From: Leptodactylus fallax
Lineage: Eukaryota > Chordata > Amphibia > Anura > Leptodactylidae
Length of the DNA stretch: 64,000 nucleotides
Direction: 5' to 3'
NCBI GenBank assembly: GCA_947044405.1
Contig: CAMRHE010000356.1
Location: 124,001-188,000, forward strand
Of this stretch, positions 1-12,942 are shown in pieces (the first letter of the stretch is position 1; each line of letters begins with the position of its first letter). Made by a program: the position numbers and the translations under genes. Below the pieces are notes generated by a model, which searched no databases, was not told the origin of the DNA, and was given only the letters and a program-made list of their open reading frames with translations.

Positions 1-3000
1 CCCAAGGCTCATTGATATGTCACCTATCCATGGAGGCCAACTTGCAACCCTAAGGATCTGGAGATGACATCTTGGAGCCAGAAACCATTTGGAGTTGTTG
101 AGCTGCTGAATAAAATAATGTACTGTAACAAAAAAGAAATATGTCAGGCTTACTGAGGGCCCCATGATGTGCAAGCCTTGGTTGGGCTCTCCTGGAATTA
201 TTTGTTTGAATTGTGACTGCCTCAAAAATGCACCCCCTGTGTCCTAATTCATGTGATGTTAGTATTTCTTTAGTTAAGCGCATGACGTTCCCTGCATGCT
301 GTGAATAGTTACAGGAAGCATAGGAAGAGAATCTGTATCACGAGGTGTAGAAGATTGTAGGATCAAAATTCTGGTAGAAGCCGCATTTAGAGTGTTTGGA
401 GTTTGGGGTTATTCAACTCATAAAACACATTTCAATAGGTTGCAAATGGCATAAAATTAAAAAAAAAGAATTTGTACTCAGTCTCTGCTTCTAAAGTGAT
501 CCAGTGCTGATTCTCTGACAATCCTCTGTGTCTGTTTACTTGCGGACAGCATGTGACCACTGCAGCTTATCAATGGCCTTAACGGTTACTTGCCGTCCCT
601 TGCCATACTATTGACACCATGGCTCCCATCATGTTAAGATTTCTTAGCTGCGTGCCTGACCGTACAGTAGAACGTTCATCTCATTGGTTTATAAAGGTAT
701 ATTCACATGTAACAGGTTAATTGCAGAAAATTATTTGATTGAAATCTATTCCATTCATATGTATAGGGTTGTCTCTGCAGCATGTGGATAGATTTCTGTA
801 AAGCCCATTAGGGTGAATGGGACAGTGACATAAATTTCTGCTACAAATCTGCCACATAACTGGACATATCTGAATTTCAGGGGCCTGGAAAAGCTGAATG
901 GATGGCAACCCTCATTGGAGCTATAATGAACATAAGCAGTTGTATCTATTGGAATGCTATTGTGGAGGAAATGCTTCTTGTTTTACTGTGGACCTAGTGA
1001 ATTTCTTCAGCTTTTATAAATCTGTGTCCTTGGCTTTATGAAGCTAAACTTTTAATCAACATCGGATGGACTCTCCTCCGCTCCTGTATACAATGAAGAC
1101 AAGTGACATCTATTATTTGCATTGATTTGCAGCACGTGAAGTTGCTTATGTTCTTGCTGACTCAGGTAGCCATAGGGTGTAACTAAACAGATGTGCTGAC
1201 TGCTCGCTCGTATAAGAATGCTAAAATGAGACTCATCTTATATGTGTACACGTGCATTGCATAGGCATTTGCATAGTACTGAGCATATGGGCCTGACATA
1301 TGGCATCGCTTTAGAATACACTTCATTCTACAATATATACACAATCTGGTCTGTATTACGTATACAATGTATATCTGTAGTATGTGAATTACAGTAGAAT
1401 ACTGTATGGTACTTAGAGCATGCATACTCCCAACCATCCCAGATTTAGTGGGTCATTCCTGGATTCACTATAAGGGTATTCTACCGTGTGGGGGCACAAA
1501 GGGACATGGATAGGAGTGGATGGAGCCAAAGTGAAGTGGGCAGGGCTGGAGGAGGGGCTTACTGTATATAAATTGTCCTTTGAAAGTTGGTGGTACAATA
1601 TATGATGATTATATAAAAGGGTTTTGTTTTTTCAACATTAGTTTTTCCAGCAAGTCTTGATTTTTGTGATGAAGTTTTCCCACTAAAATACTTAACCCTT
1701 ATACACAGGATGAGGGATAAGTGTCTGATCACTGGGAATACAACCGTTGTGATGTCCAGTGATCATAAGATTGGGGGTCCCCGAGTCCCCTGTGAGTATG
1801 GAGTAGAGGTGTAAGTGACCATGGCTCCATTCACTTGTATGGGATTGATAGCTAGGCACTGTGAGCTCCTGTTATTAGACACATATTCTCTATGCTGTGA
1901 ATAGGGGATAAATGATAAAGTGGGGAAAATTCCCGAAAATATTCCTTTTAGTAGTGAATTTTTTTCTGCAATGTGTGGATGGGATTAGCCAGAGCACATC
2001 CACTTTGCAGGTACTGTAAAATGCTGTGTTTTTTGCTGCGGCATAAACGCTGCATTTTCGCAATGTGGGGCCATTGGTACATGTGATGGACGCATTTCCT
2101 GATCCAACCATCTGAACTTAACTCACAGCATTATAATGATGTTGTAAGTCTCAGAAGTACCTCGGCTCTACTGTCGTGCAGCCACAGCCATCATGTGAAT
2201 ACAGGACTGCAGTACTGGGCTGGGAAATGCAGCCGTTACTTGAACCAGGCACGATCATGTGAAATGGCTCTTAAGCTTATTACTATGGTATGTAAAAAGA
2301 ACATGTCAGGACATCAAACCTATTTCATGTACTTTTGCTGTTCAAGTAAATGCACTCAATTCTTCCCTGTAAACATCTATAATAAGATAGGCAGAGACTG
2401 ACTGGAATGGTCATCTTTTTATACTTATTAGCTCCAACAGTGTTATTACAACCATCTTCTAGTCTCCAAGACTTCTCCTGTGCTGGACATCTGTTCTGAA
2501 ATGGCCTACCTTGGATAAGTTAACTAAATTGTTATCATGGTCATATTCTGCAACCCTTACTGTGAGAAACCTGTTTTCCAGATAATGACAGATTATATCT
2601 GATGCATACTGTAGAATAATTTAGCTAAACATTAAAATGTCATACATTGGGATTTTAACATGACATATTATTCATTTTGCACAAGTAAGTGTGCTAGTTG
2701 TAGTCATTTATTTGACAGCTTTTTGTATATTTTATCTACTGCCTTGTATGGTAATGCTCTGCGTCCTAAATAACAATGATTCATTCTTGACAAGTGAATG
2801 ACAACTTTACTACTTGCACCGAATTCTTTTACATCCATGCACAATTTTGAGCTCCAACACGTGTCCAGTATAATTTTGATGCCAAATCAACACTAATCTC
2901 TGTGGGTGTGAAATATAATAAGTGTCTCACAAAATCATATGCAATGCTTAATGCTGATTCATGCAAAATTAGTAATAGGAAAACCAGAAAAGTTGCTCTT

Positions 3001-5679
3001 ATGCAATTCTAAACGTGCAGTTATGAGGATGAGTAATGTTAGGAAGGAATGAGAAAAGATGCCTTGTGACTGCTGCTTGTTGAACGTGTACTGTAGCATG
3101 GGATTAATTTCCCAAAAGAACTACTGATCCCAGAGGAATTTGTATGCTTTGTATTACTGCACCAAGTCATTGTATGTTATGTGCTCACCTGTTATGACAC
3201 AAAGTAGGTATTCCATAAATCGTAGCATTAATCACATAGCGCTCACTTACTAAGTGTAGGATAATGTATACAAGGATTATACGACCGTCACTAAGTAGCT
3301 CGCTTACTAGGCAAAGGCACAAAACCTAAGGCGTAAATCTTTATATTCTTTATGAGCAGTGAGATGATGTCATCAGGACTGTCCAATTATAAGTAATGTC
3401 ATCAGAACACGCCCCTTTTATGTATACAACATCCGCTAGGCACATACTTGGTTGTTTAGCTGTCAGAATTGGTTGTATGTCTAATCTCATGGTAGTGATC
3501 AGAGAAACATCTCACGTGTGTGACTTATTACATGTGATCAATACTGAGCTTACAAGGTATAATCAAAGTTCGTTGGAGGAATCCTCTTCATTGTCACATG
3601 TGCGGATCACCTAGTCGAGCTGGTGATAGTTATTTTATATGATTATCCCTGCTAACATAAGCTAGTTTGGTCAACCCTTTGCTAAATCACATAACTACAG
3701 TAGGTGAGTGTTCTCAGAACCTTCTGGGGAAGTAGCTTGTGAGCCCTCATATTCCACTTAACAGGGATTTCTGGGAATATATATTGATAAAGGGGCTGTG
3801 ACCCATGAGCAATCACTGTGTCCTCTTCATTGTAAACCAGGCATAGTGTCATGTGCTGTATAACATCTCTTCCTGGCATTGCAGCTCAGTTATTTTCACT
3901 TTAATGGGATTCAGTAATTACAGAAATGTGTATGATGAATGTGATGTCAACAGGCTTGTAGAAGAGGCTACAGCGCCCCTTCAAACAGCTAATCTGCAGA
4001 GGTGTCAGGAGTCGGGCCCCCACATTCTAATATTGATGGCCTATCCTAAGGATAGATCATCAATATTTAAGTCCTGGAGAATACCTTTAAGTAGAAATGA
4101 AGCATTACATGTCATCCATTGAAATCAATGGGCCTTCTGTGTAATGAGGAAATGCAATGGAATTTACTATTTCCTCTATAGCAGAACACTGGCATAATAT
4201 TAATGGTTGCACATTTTTGGGACACACAGCTTTTTTTGCATCAAAGATGCCCCACTTCTCTGTTTCTGTGCCCTACCTGTCAATTTTACAAAAGTGGGCA
4301 TTGCAAAGTGGGGAGCAAAGCAGACTGGGGCATGGATGCCGAGGCCCAACAGATTTACTCTAGCGCACTCCATAAAAGTGTCATGAGTTATATTGGAAAT
4401 ATATGCCAGTTCCTGACTGGTGTAGATTGTCATTCTGGCGCACGTGAATGCACCTAAATTAAGTCGAAGCCTCTTGATGTTTCAGGTGCAGTTGGGGAAT
4501 TGATGAAGAAGGGTGTACATTTCTCTTCTCCTTTAGTGTAGGTCCTGATTTGGGACCCCCGTTTATTATGTTAATATAGGTATGGGTTGTCTGTTTAGCG
4601 TACAGGAGATAATGATTTCCTATTTTACTATACTTGCCCAGTTAGTATGTAACAAATTATAATAAATGAAGATATGTAATACTGCTGTCTCCCTTATTCT
4701 GTTCATAGTTGATGGTCACGTAGTTCCTGTTTGTTTCATTCATTGAACCTTCTGCCCTTCCTGGATGTTAACTTTCTCTTTTATGTCTGCTGCACTTATC
4801 TCTCTTCCTCTCCGGTCAGGTGCTTTGTTTCCTTTCAGTCTGCCTATGACTTCCATCTGCATAACACATGGTGATGGGTGCCTGCCTTCACCCTCATTTT
4901 TAGTATCTGAACACCTGCACTGCGCTATGGTCTTACACTATAAGACATACATGTGGGTTTCATATCTTTTGTAACATCACAAACCAGATTTCCGCTTAAA
5001 TAGGATGTAAAATACAGAAGAGATTGAAGGATTAGGAAATAATCTATGGCTACAGTAAATGATATATCCCTGTTCCAATTAGAAACAAGAGGATCCAGGC
5101 TGTTCAGGACCTGACCTGCCAGCCCACCCCCTCCTGCTTTGCTCCTGTGTAAACTATAAGAAGTGACAACGCCTATGTACACCACCTGTTATATTGTCTG
5201 TTTTTAAGGGGGTTTTAGTAACATTTTAGTAAGAAACATTTCCTCCCTTCAGTAACCTTTGAACTGAGCACCAGCTCCATGCAAACATTTCAATGGTTCT
5301 CAAGTCCCTACCTGACCCTCTCCCTTACGTATATGCTTCACAATAAATGAAAATAGAGTGTGAAAATAGAGTGATCTAAGTGACTTCAAACAAAGTATGG
5401 TCAGAGGTGCTAGACTAGCCGGGCCAGTATTTCAAAAACTGTCAATCTTCTGTTCCAGCCATGTCTCAATGCAGTACTTGTTGTTCCTTATCATGGATAA
5501 ATAAACAGTTTAAGTGTCATTGCTGTCTAGAGAAACAGAAAGGCAAGATTCCAGTAGGCAAAAGAACTCAGATGATACAGTGCCTGTGTATACCATGACA
5601 TGGATGAGTATTACCATTAAATTGGTTAAAGGGGGCCCAACATGCTATGAGATGGGTATCTGTAATAAAGTGGCCATCG

Positions 5680-5699
5680 TGTGTGTGTGCGTGTGTAGG
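5680..5699. repeat. (TG)n microsatellite
   Basis: A short run of TG dinucleotides with one interruption (GTGTGTGTGTGCGTGTGT). It is simple sequence with no other visible role. Confidence 0.8.
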
Positions 5700-6911
5700 T
5701 ATGTCTTGGTATCCAGTCAAGTGGTATTGGTCAGTTATAAGGGAAAGCATCTGTGGCCCACAATTTAATGCAGTTATAACTGCAATTGGTATATAGTGTG
5801 TCACAAGCCTACACATGCTGATACAGAGTACATGCAGGAGGAACAATCGCTAAAGCAATGGCTTATTACACAGGGCTCGGTGGTACTGTTAGGCTGATTA
5901 TCAGGAATGAACGTTTATGCGCGCATTCATTCCCTGGCATGTACCTGCATTGTTACACAGGGCTCGTTCATCGGGGACGGCGGCAGTGTTAGACTGACTG
6001 TCAGGAATGAGCCTTGTAAGAGCATTCGCTTCCTGTTATTGCCTGTAAAATTGCCCTGTCTCATAGAGCCATTAGATGAAGCAGGATACCAAAGATGGTG
6101 ATAAACAATGGATTTAGGATTACTATGTAAGCTGAGATAGTTCAAGTTGTAAGCATTGTAATTGTTTGAGGTAAATTGGTACACCTATATGCATATAAAT
6201 ATACATACAGATATCAAAAAGTGCAATGAAGATGTTAGCTTGTATTGCCCATCTAACCGCCTGGACTGGCAAATGGGATATCGATATTGTCTCAAACTAA
6301 TAACATTCTGACATAAGGCCAAGAATCATACTTGTCTTGACTTTGTGAAAGGTTTGGCTTAGCCGGATGATCAGTTAAAGGGGGTGTCCAGCAAAAAATT
6401 TGATTAGTTCAGTGGTGTCCGAAATGTGAAAAGATTGGACTTATTAATATACCGTACTTTATTGATACACGATCAGTCGACTCAGAGACAGACAGAGGGG
6501 CTGACTTAGCTATTGAAATCAAACTGACCTCAAGCCCCCTGCATGAACACTACTAATGCAGAGAGAGGAGAGAAGCTTTCTTCTGTGTCAAGACCAAACT
6601 GGAAGTGTTGGGAAAAGAGACCAAGGCAGGAGATTGGAGGACCTTTGATCAATAAAATATATTAGAAGTCCTATCTCTTTATATTTGAGATACAATGGAA
6701 CAATGTTTTTTTCCTGCTGGACAACCTTTTTAATCCATCCACAGCAGCAGTATTGTCTCTCAGACATCATGGTGTCTGTCCATTGCTTATAAATGACAAG
6801 AGGTTTGCTTTTATATTGTCCATTGACTTATCGCTACATGAGCATTTACAGTTTGACCACATCTCCTTTCATAAGGGCTCTAGAAGGAGGAACTATTTTG
6901 AGTAGCAGACT

Positions 6912-6960
6912 GTAATAAATGTAAACTTTCTGCATCTTTCAAAAAAAAAAAAAAAAAAAA
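6912..6960 (+). other. Poly(A) tract preceded by a polyadenylation signal (possible retroposed 3' end)
   Basis: An uninterrupted run of 20 A at 6941-6960 follows AATAAA at 6914-6919 by about 21 bases. This is the spacing expected at the 3' end of a polyadenylated transcript, so a retroposed cDNA or SINE-like insertion may end here. Upstream sequence (about 6540-6940) has no recognisable coding frame. A clean target-site duplication was not found; the AT-rich phrase after the tract loosely resembles one near 6191, which may be chance. Confidence 0.35.
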
Positions 6961-7688
6961 GCATATCTAAATATATACTGGGTGACAACCACTAGTGGGC
7001 TGTAACGTCTGTCACTGGAGAATTTTCTAAACGACCGTTAGTTTGACATAGGCTAGACCTGGGTGCTGAGTCTAAGGAATCGCCTGGCTTTTCACCCTTA
7101 GAATAGTCTCCAGTTGGTGGCAGAAGTGCTGATGAAGCAGTAGTACAGTCAGGAACAGAGTACATGAGGAGTCCAGAGTGACAACACATAGGAACAAGAG
7201 TCAGACAAAGGTTACTATCTTTGCATGCAGTCAAAGCATGGCTGTCCAATTCCCATTTCTATGAGGCCTGATGTCATAAGCGGGCATCAGCTGTCTTTAT
7301 ACCCTCACACCACTGGCCTTGATAAGGAGGACCCAGCAGGGCTACAGCTGAAGATGGGATAGGCTGCCAAGCAACCAGATGCAGCTATCCAGCGGGGTGA
7401 GGTGAGTTCTTCTGCCATTACAACACCCATACAGATATCTCACCCAGCTGTGCACAAGTAGCGCATATTTGTTCTGGTGCTTTTTCCATCTGGAATATTA
7501 ATAGTAAAATTATTTTTTATTAGATAATTTCTAGCATCTTGCGGTTCAGTTTTGATGCCGGACATTTCCCTGTACCAGACAGAAAAACGTCACATGCTAT
7601 GGCTGGCATAGTCAAAAATCAGTGGCAGTACAAAACTAATACTGTGTATGTGAATCAAGCCTTAGGCTGGGTTCACACTATTGTTAAT

Positions 7689-7728
7689 GTCCGTTGCTGT
7701 CATCCATCATAAGATGACAGCAACGGAC
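7689..7728. repeat. Perfect 15-bp inverted repeat (hairpin)
   Basis: The arm GTCCGTTGCTGTCAT at 7689-7703 is exactly complementary to 7714-7728 across a 10-base loop. It sits just after a GGCTGGGTTCACACTA phrase resembling the terminus of the MITE at 27090-27340. It is probably the core of a deleted palindromic MITE. Confidence 0.7.
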
Positions 7729-8135
7729 AATAACTGTGGCAGAGAATGGACACAGACTGAGTCTATATCTGTTCCCATTGATGCTAAAAGTAGAGTACTG
7801 TGGAAAAAAAAGTTAATGAAAAATATACATAGTGAGATGAATGTTTAATGTCCACCCTCTTCAGTATTGGCTACTTGGCTTATTTTAACTCTGATCAATG
7901 AGTCAGACCCCAGTACTACAAGATACTAAATAACCAATATGAGAAGAAGCTTATCAGTGAAGTGTCACATGAATACTGAGCGAAAAAGTAATTGTCCAGT
8001 TTTCTTCTATAAATAATCTTGTTTAAAGTTTCAGTTTTCTATTACTTCCTCACCTTTTTACCATATTGTTTATGTTTTGATACTAGTGAATGAAAATATT
8101 ACTGTTTGTATTCAGTGGCAGAAAACTGGTACATA

Positions 8136-9728
8136 CAGTGGGGAAAAAAAAGTATTTAGTCAGCCACCAATTGTGCAAGTTCTCCCGCTTAAAAAGATGA
8201 GAGAGGCCTGTAATTGACATCATAGGTAGACCTCAACTATGAGATACAAAATGAGAAAACAAATCCAGAAAATCACATTGTCTGATTTTTAAAGAATTTA
8301 TTTGCAAGTTATGGTGGAAAATAAGTATTTGGTCACCTACAAACAAGCAAGATTTCTGGCTCTCACAGACCTGTAACTTCTTCTTTAAGAGGCTCCTCTT
8401 CCTCCACTCATTACCTGTAGTAATGGCACCTGACATTGTTATCAGTATAAAAGACACCTGTCCACAACCTCAAACAGTCACACTCCAAACTCCACTATGG
8501 TAAAGACCAAAGAGCTGTGGAAGGACACCAGAAACAAAATTGTAGACCTGCACCAGGCTGGGAAGACTGAATCTGCAATAGGCAAGCAGCTTGGTGTGAA
8601 GAAATCAACTGTGGGAGCAATAATTAGAAAATGGAAGACATACAAGACCACTGATAATCTCCCTCGATCGGGGGCTCCACGCAAGATCTCACCCCGTGGG
8701 TTCAAAATGATCACAAGAACGATGAGCAAAAATCCCAGAACCACACGGGGGGACCTAGTGAATGACCTGCAGAAAGCTGGGACTAACGTAACAAAGGCTA
8801 CCGTCAGTAACACACTACGCCGCCAGGGAATCAGATCCTGCAGTGCCAGACGTATCCCCCTGCTTAAGCCAGTACATATCCGCGCCCGTCTGAAGTTTGC
8901 TAGAGAGCATTTGGATGTTCCAGAAGAGTATTGGGAGAATGTCATATGGTCAGATGAAACCAAAGTAGAACTGTTTGGTAGAAACACAAGTCGTCGTGTT
9001 TGGAGGAGAATGAATGCTGAGTTGCATCCAAAGAACACCATACCTACTGTGAAGCATGGGGGTGGCAACATCATGCTTTGGGGCTGTTTCTCTGCAAAGG
9101 GACCAGGACGACTGATCCGTGTACATGAAAGAATGAATGGGGCCATGTATCGTGAGATTTTGAGTGCAAACCTCCTTCCATCAGCAAGAGCATTGAAGAT
9201 GAAACGTGGCTGGGTCTTTTAGCATGACAATGATCCCAAGCACACCGCCAGGGCAACGAAGGAGTGGCTTTGTAAGAAGCATTTCAAGGTCCTGGAGTGG
9301 CCTAGCCAGTCTCCAGATCTCAGCCCCATAGAAAACCTTTGGAGGGAGGTGAAAGTCCGTGTTGCCCAGCGACAGCCCCAAATCATCCCTGCTCTAGATA
9401 GGATCTGCATGGAGGAATGGGCCAACATAACAGTGTGTGCCAACCTTGTGAAGACTTACAGAAAACGTTTGACCTCTGTCATTGCCAACAAAGGATATAT
9501 AACAAAGTATTGAGATGAACTTTTGTTATTGACCAAATACTTATTTTCCACCATAATTTGCAAATAAGTTCTTAAAAAATCAGACAATGTGATTTTCTGG
9601 ATTTGTTTTCTCATTTTGTCTCTCATAGTTGAGGTCTACCTATGATGACAATTACAGGCCGGCCTCATCTTTTTAAGTGGGACAACTTGCACAATTGGTG
9701 GCTGACTAAATACTTTTTTTCCCCACTG
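8136..9728 (+). mobile_element. Tc1/mariner-like transposon, copy 1
   Basis: A complete 1593-bp element flanked by TA on both sides (8134-8135 and 9729-9730), the target duplication of this superfamily. Terminal inverted repeats of about 199 bp run 8136-8334 and 9531-9728, starting CAGTGGGGAAAAAAAAGTAT on the left with the complement at the right end. Between them lies one transposase frame on the + strand, damaged by a single nonsense codon. The near-intact ends and frame suggest a fairly recent insertion compared with copies 3 and 5. Confidence 0.95.
8497..9513 (+). pseudogene. Tc1-like transposase, one nonsense codon
   Basis: A DDE/D transposase that would bind the element's terminal repeats and cut and paste it into TA sites. 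The frame runs from ATG at 8497 to TGA at 9511 (338 codons, the usual Tc1 length) and is interrupted only at 9220-9222, where TAG stands in the conserved Q position before HDNDPKH. An N-terminal helix-turn-helix region ([20 protein letters not shown]) precedes the catalytic domain. The acidic residues are visible in WSDETK, in HDNDPKH after the stop, and in SPIENLW, with DD34E spacing. A CAG-to-TAG change (C to T) explains the stop. Without readthrough the product is 241 aa and lacks the last two catalytic residues. Confidence 0.95.
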
Positions 9729-10393
9729 TATGTAGCATAATACTACCGCAATACACAGTGGTGAACCTAGCCTCTTTGCTGCCTGAGGCAGACTATAAAA
9801 AGGCGCCACCCCCCCCCCAAAAAAAAAAAAAAAAAGAGCTTCCATGCTACTAGCTTCACACGCTGCTATTGTCACACAATAAACATACAAAATACACAAA
9901 GTGATAAAACAGTTTTAAAGAAATCTTCTTACTGTATTACTTCAGTATCAGAGACCAACAACACGGTATTAACAATGAAAATAACTTGACACATCTTCTT
10001 GCCAGGTGAAACATCAAGGTCTTTGACCAAACTCTTTAACTACAAAAGAGACAACAGAATACACAAATAAAAACTATTGCAATGCTTATTACAAAGAGTC
10101 CCCCGACATGCTCCCCAGTGATTAGCTGTAATCTATGGGGAAACCTGATGTCAATGAGTTGTTTGTATAATCCTGAAAAGGACAGGTCCTCCAGAGAAAA
10201 AGACCCTCCCTCATGCCAAAAGATGAGGATCCTGTAAGAGGACCACTTCTTTTTACTTACGATTCCCTATTATGGGCCGTTTGCACAGCAGTAAATGAAG
10301 AAGAATACCTGCTGATAAGACCAAGATGAATAGGCCTAATAAAAATGAGTTTTCTGAATTGCACTTTTTCACTGCCCCCAGCTTATTTAAACT

Positions 10394-10433
10394 TTAAAAG
10401 GGTTGTCCATTTTTGCCTGGACAACCCCTTTAA
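10394..10433. mobile_element. Minimal 40-bp TTAA foldback (piggyBac-like ends only)
   Basis: TTAAAAGGGTTGTCCA is followed within a few bases by TGGACAACCCCTTTAA, so two piggyBac-type termini are joined almost end to end with TTAA on both sides. The same terminus occurs at 46847-47654. This is either a drastically deleted MITE or a circularisation/excision scar. It lies inside the larger hAT-like element. Confidence 0.6.
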
Positions 10434-11219
10434 TGTTTGTGGGACAAATTGTTCTTCATAATGGTACCATTTATTATTCTGTACAATGTGCTGGGAAGCT
10501 GCAAAAAAATTCAGAATTGGGAGGAAATGAAGAAAAAGTGCATTTCTGCGACTTTCTTAAGGGCTTTGTTTTTACGGTGTTCACTCTGCAGCCAAAATGA
10601 CATGTCACCTGTATTCTGTGTTTGTGTACAATTCCGAGGATACCAAACTTATATAGTTTTATTCACATTTTAATCCTATAACAAAGATCTAAAACATTTT
10701 TTTTTAAAGTCGCCATATTCTGACACCCGTAACTGTTTGTTTATATTTCAGTGTACGGGGATGCATAGGGCCCCTTGTTTTGCAGGATCAGGTGTACTTT
10801 TTAGTTATATCATTTTGGGGAATGTCTATTGCTTTGACCACCTTTTATTCAAATTTTTATCAGAGGCAAAACAGCGAAAAAACTGCGGTTCGGCACTTTT
10901 GATTTATTTTTCCCCGCTATGGCATTCACCGTATGGGAAAAATATTTTTATAAGTTTTGGGCATCTGCTGAGAATCCCACTGAGCCTGACAATTGGGTCT
11001 TTTTTCAACCACTGGGAGTTCAGCCTGACCGCAGCCGCTTGGTGGATATACAAACCCACGCTCCCATTCTCTTTAATAGGAGCGCCGCAGATAGCCTATA
11101 TTCAGCCTGGCTGTGGTCAGGCTGAATTTCAAGTGGAGGAGAAAAAAACTAATTCTCAAGCAAAAGGGGGGTCTCAGCAGACAGACACCCAAAACGCCCC
11201 CTCCCCAACCACTCCCCCC

Positions 11220-11315
11220 CGCGGCACCCAACATCCACCGCACCCCAAACCTTGCCTCACCCGCCCCCCCTGCGACACCCAACATTCATGGCATCCCAAA
11301 CCTCGCAGGAACCAT
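11220..11315. repeat. Two outlying monomers of the 52-bp minisatellite
   Basis: Two diverged monomers of the array at 12020-12420 (ACCCAACATCCACCGCACCC and a mutated following copy) lie about 800 bp upstream within the same hAT-like element. They suggest the array was once longer or was split by internal rearrangement. Confidence 0.7.
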
Positions 11316-12019
11316 ACAGCATGGTTCTCTGCATAGTAGTTAGACCAGATTATGGTAGATCAGATCTTCCACCAATCTGATATTGACAATCTATCCTTAG
11401 GCTAAGTTTCCACGTAGCGGGCCGCAGCAAAAAAGCGCTGCAGGAAAAAACATGGAGGCAACACATCGCAGCACTTTTCACAGACTGTCCACAGAAGTTT
11501 CCTCTGTGGACTTTCTCTTTCTATTTATACCTATATGGAAACCACCATGGTTCAGTGCTAGCCTTATTAAAGAGAACCTTTCATGTCCTCATGAATATGA
11601 GGTTTTATATACCGCTAGAAAGCCGACATAGGTTTTTTTTTTTAATTTGTAACATATTTGTAATGGGTCTGTCAGGTGCATTTTACTGGATAGGGAAAAA
11701 CAGCAGAATACATTCAGGATTATCACAATGATAAACCATGACATGACCTGTGACATGAATGGAGCCTAAGCTTTATTTACATAAAAATACTTTGCATTTG
11801 TTTTTGTGATTTTTCAAACAATGTCTCAACATATAGCCTTTTAACCCTTCATGCTACAGAGATTAGCTGACAAAACTATAACTGTAATGTGATGGTTTGA
11901 GCAGCAGTGTAAGGTTATATGGGCCTGGCATGAGCTACCCTTACAGTGCTGGGCACATAATCCCTGCTCCTTATCACAGAGGATATTCTTTGCTTGGAGG
12001 CTTTTTCTGCCAACGCCCC

Positions 12020-12420
12020 TCCCCTCCCCCTGCGACACCCAACATCCACTGCAACCCACACCTTGCCTCACCCGCCCCCCCCTGCGACACTCATCATCCA
12101 CCGCACCCCAAACCTTGCCTCACTCGCCCCCCCTGCGACACCCAACATCCACCGCACCCCAAACCTTGCCTTACCCGCCCCCCCCTGCGACACCCAACAT
12201 CCACCGCACCCCAAACCTTGCCTCACTCGCCCCCCCCAGCGACACCCAACATCCACCGCACCCCAAACCTTGCCTCACTCGCCCCCCCAGCGACACCCAA
12301 CATCCACCGCACCCCAAACCTTGCCTCACTCGCCCCCCCAGCGACACCCAACATCCACCGCACCCCAAACCTTGCCTCACTCGCCCCCCCCAGCGACACT
12401 CAACATCCACCGTACCCAAC
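12020..12420. repeat. Minisatellite, 51-52-bp period, eight copies
   Basis: The phrase ACATCCACCGCACC recurs at 12042, 12094 (variant), 12145, 12197, 12249, 12300, 12351 and 12403, a steady spacing of 51 or 52 bases. Length differences fall in the C-run (6-8 C) of each unit. The strand is C-rich and nearly free of T-starting stop triplets, so all forward frames and some reverse frames stay open. These long proline/histidine frames are artefacts of the repeat, not genes. Confidence 0.9.
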
Positions 12421-12559
12421 CCGCCATCATCATCAATCTGGTATTTATCCCCTATCCTACGGATAGGAGATAAATACTTAGAAAAGCAATATTTATCTAA
12501 TATGAAACTTACCTCAGTAGCGCTTTTGAGAGCAGGGACACCTTAGGAGACCGCGCAGG

Positions 12560-12900
12560 AGCCACTGTGTGTCCTATCACGTCAGGTCTTGTCACGTTAT
12601 GCACGCAGCCAAGCGTGGGTGCGGGCGGGGGCGGAGAGCAAGGAGCAGGCTAAGTGAACGGGGGCGGAGGCGGAGGGCAAGGGCCGCTGGAGCAGCGCTG
12701 CCGCCAATAGGTGAGTGTTGAAGCAGCGCTGTCTCTGCACAGCCGCCCCGAGCTACCGCTCTCCTCCCCTGCCTAAAACGCTAAACCAGCCCAGGACAGG
12801 TCCCGCTCAGCATGTTTTTTAAAGCGGCCTGTCTTGGGCTGATTTAGTCAATCAAAATGCCGCCCCCGGAAACTGACAAGTTAGCGCCGCCCGAGGCGGC
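12560..12900. other. GC-rich segment inside the hAT-like element
   Basis: A locally GC- and CpG-rich stretch with GGGCGGGGGCGGAG-type motifs reminiscent of Sp1 sites. I considered a host promoter or SH3GL3 exon 1 but no matching N-terminal codons were seen, and the segment runs directly into the right terminal repeat. I read it as internal element sequence. Confidence 0.5.
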
Positions 12901-12942
12901 CGCCTCACTTCGCCTCATTAGCGGTGTGCCCCTGGCAATACA

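Larger units (their letters stand above)
1..8133. other. Gene-free stretch, presumed SH3GL3 intron 1
   Basis: No frame here shows a recognisable domain and no exon-like open stretch has convincing splice sites. The region is AT-rich and contains scattered old repeat pieces. These include a relic of a palindromic repeat near 1930-2060 (shared phrases with 58812-58880), a piece near 1690-1790 of a repeat also seen near 19900-20110, a piggyBac-like MITE right end near 3990-4090, a degenerate ~87-bp tandem duplication at 5866-6020, and an orphan TTAA-type left end at 6375. I assign it to intron 1 because exons 2-9 of SH3GL3 lie downstream on the same strand and exon 1 was not found. Confidence 0.5.
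9756..12934. mobile_element. Non-autonomous hAT-like element carrying a minisatellite
   Basis: The element is bounded by an exact 8-bp duplication, GCAATACA, at 9748-9755 and 12935-12942, the hallmark length of hAT insertions. The ends are imperfect inverted repeats: CAGTGGTGAACC on the left against CAGGGGCACACC read inward from the right, both followed by TGAGGC phrases. No transposase was seen in any frame. The interior holds a 40-bp TTAA foldback (10394-10433), two monomers of a 52-bp repeat near 11220-11310, an eight-copy array at 12020-12420, and a GC-rich segment at 12560-12900. It probably moved using a transposase supplied elsewhere in the genome. Confidence 0.8.

Noticed and set aside
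8478..9146. 222-aa frame on the minus strand
   Set aside because: Antisense shadow of the Tc1-like transposase; no domain of its own.
11841..12546. Long overlapping open frames on both strands (Pro/His-rich and Gly/Arg-rich)
   Set aside because: They come from the 52-bp C-rich minisatellite, which lacks stop triplets; periodic translations without any domain are not genes.
12560..12900. GC-rich block as a CpG island or SH3GL3 exon 1
   Set aside because: It lies inside a hAT-like element with exact target duplications and shows no endophilin N-terminal codons.
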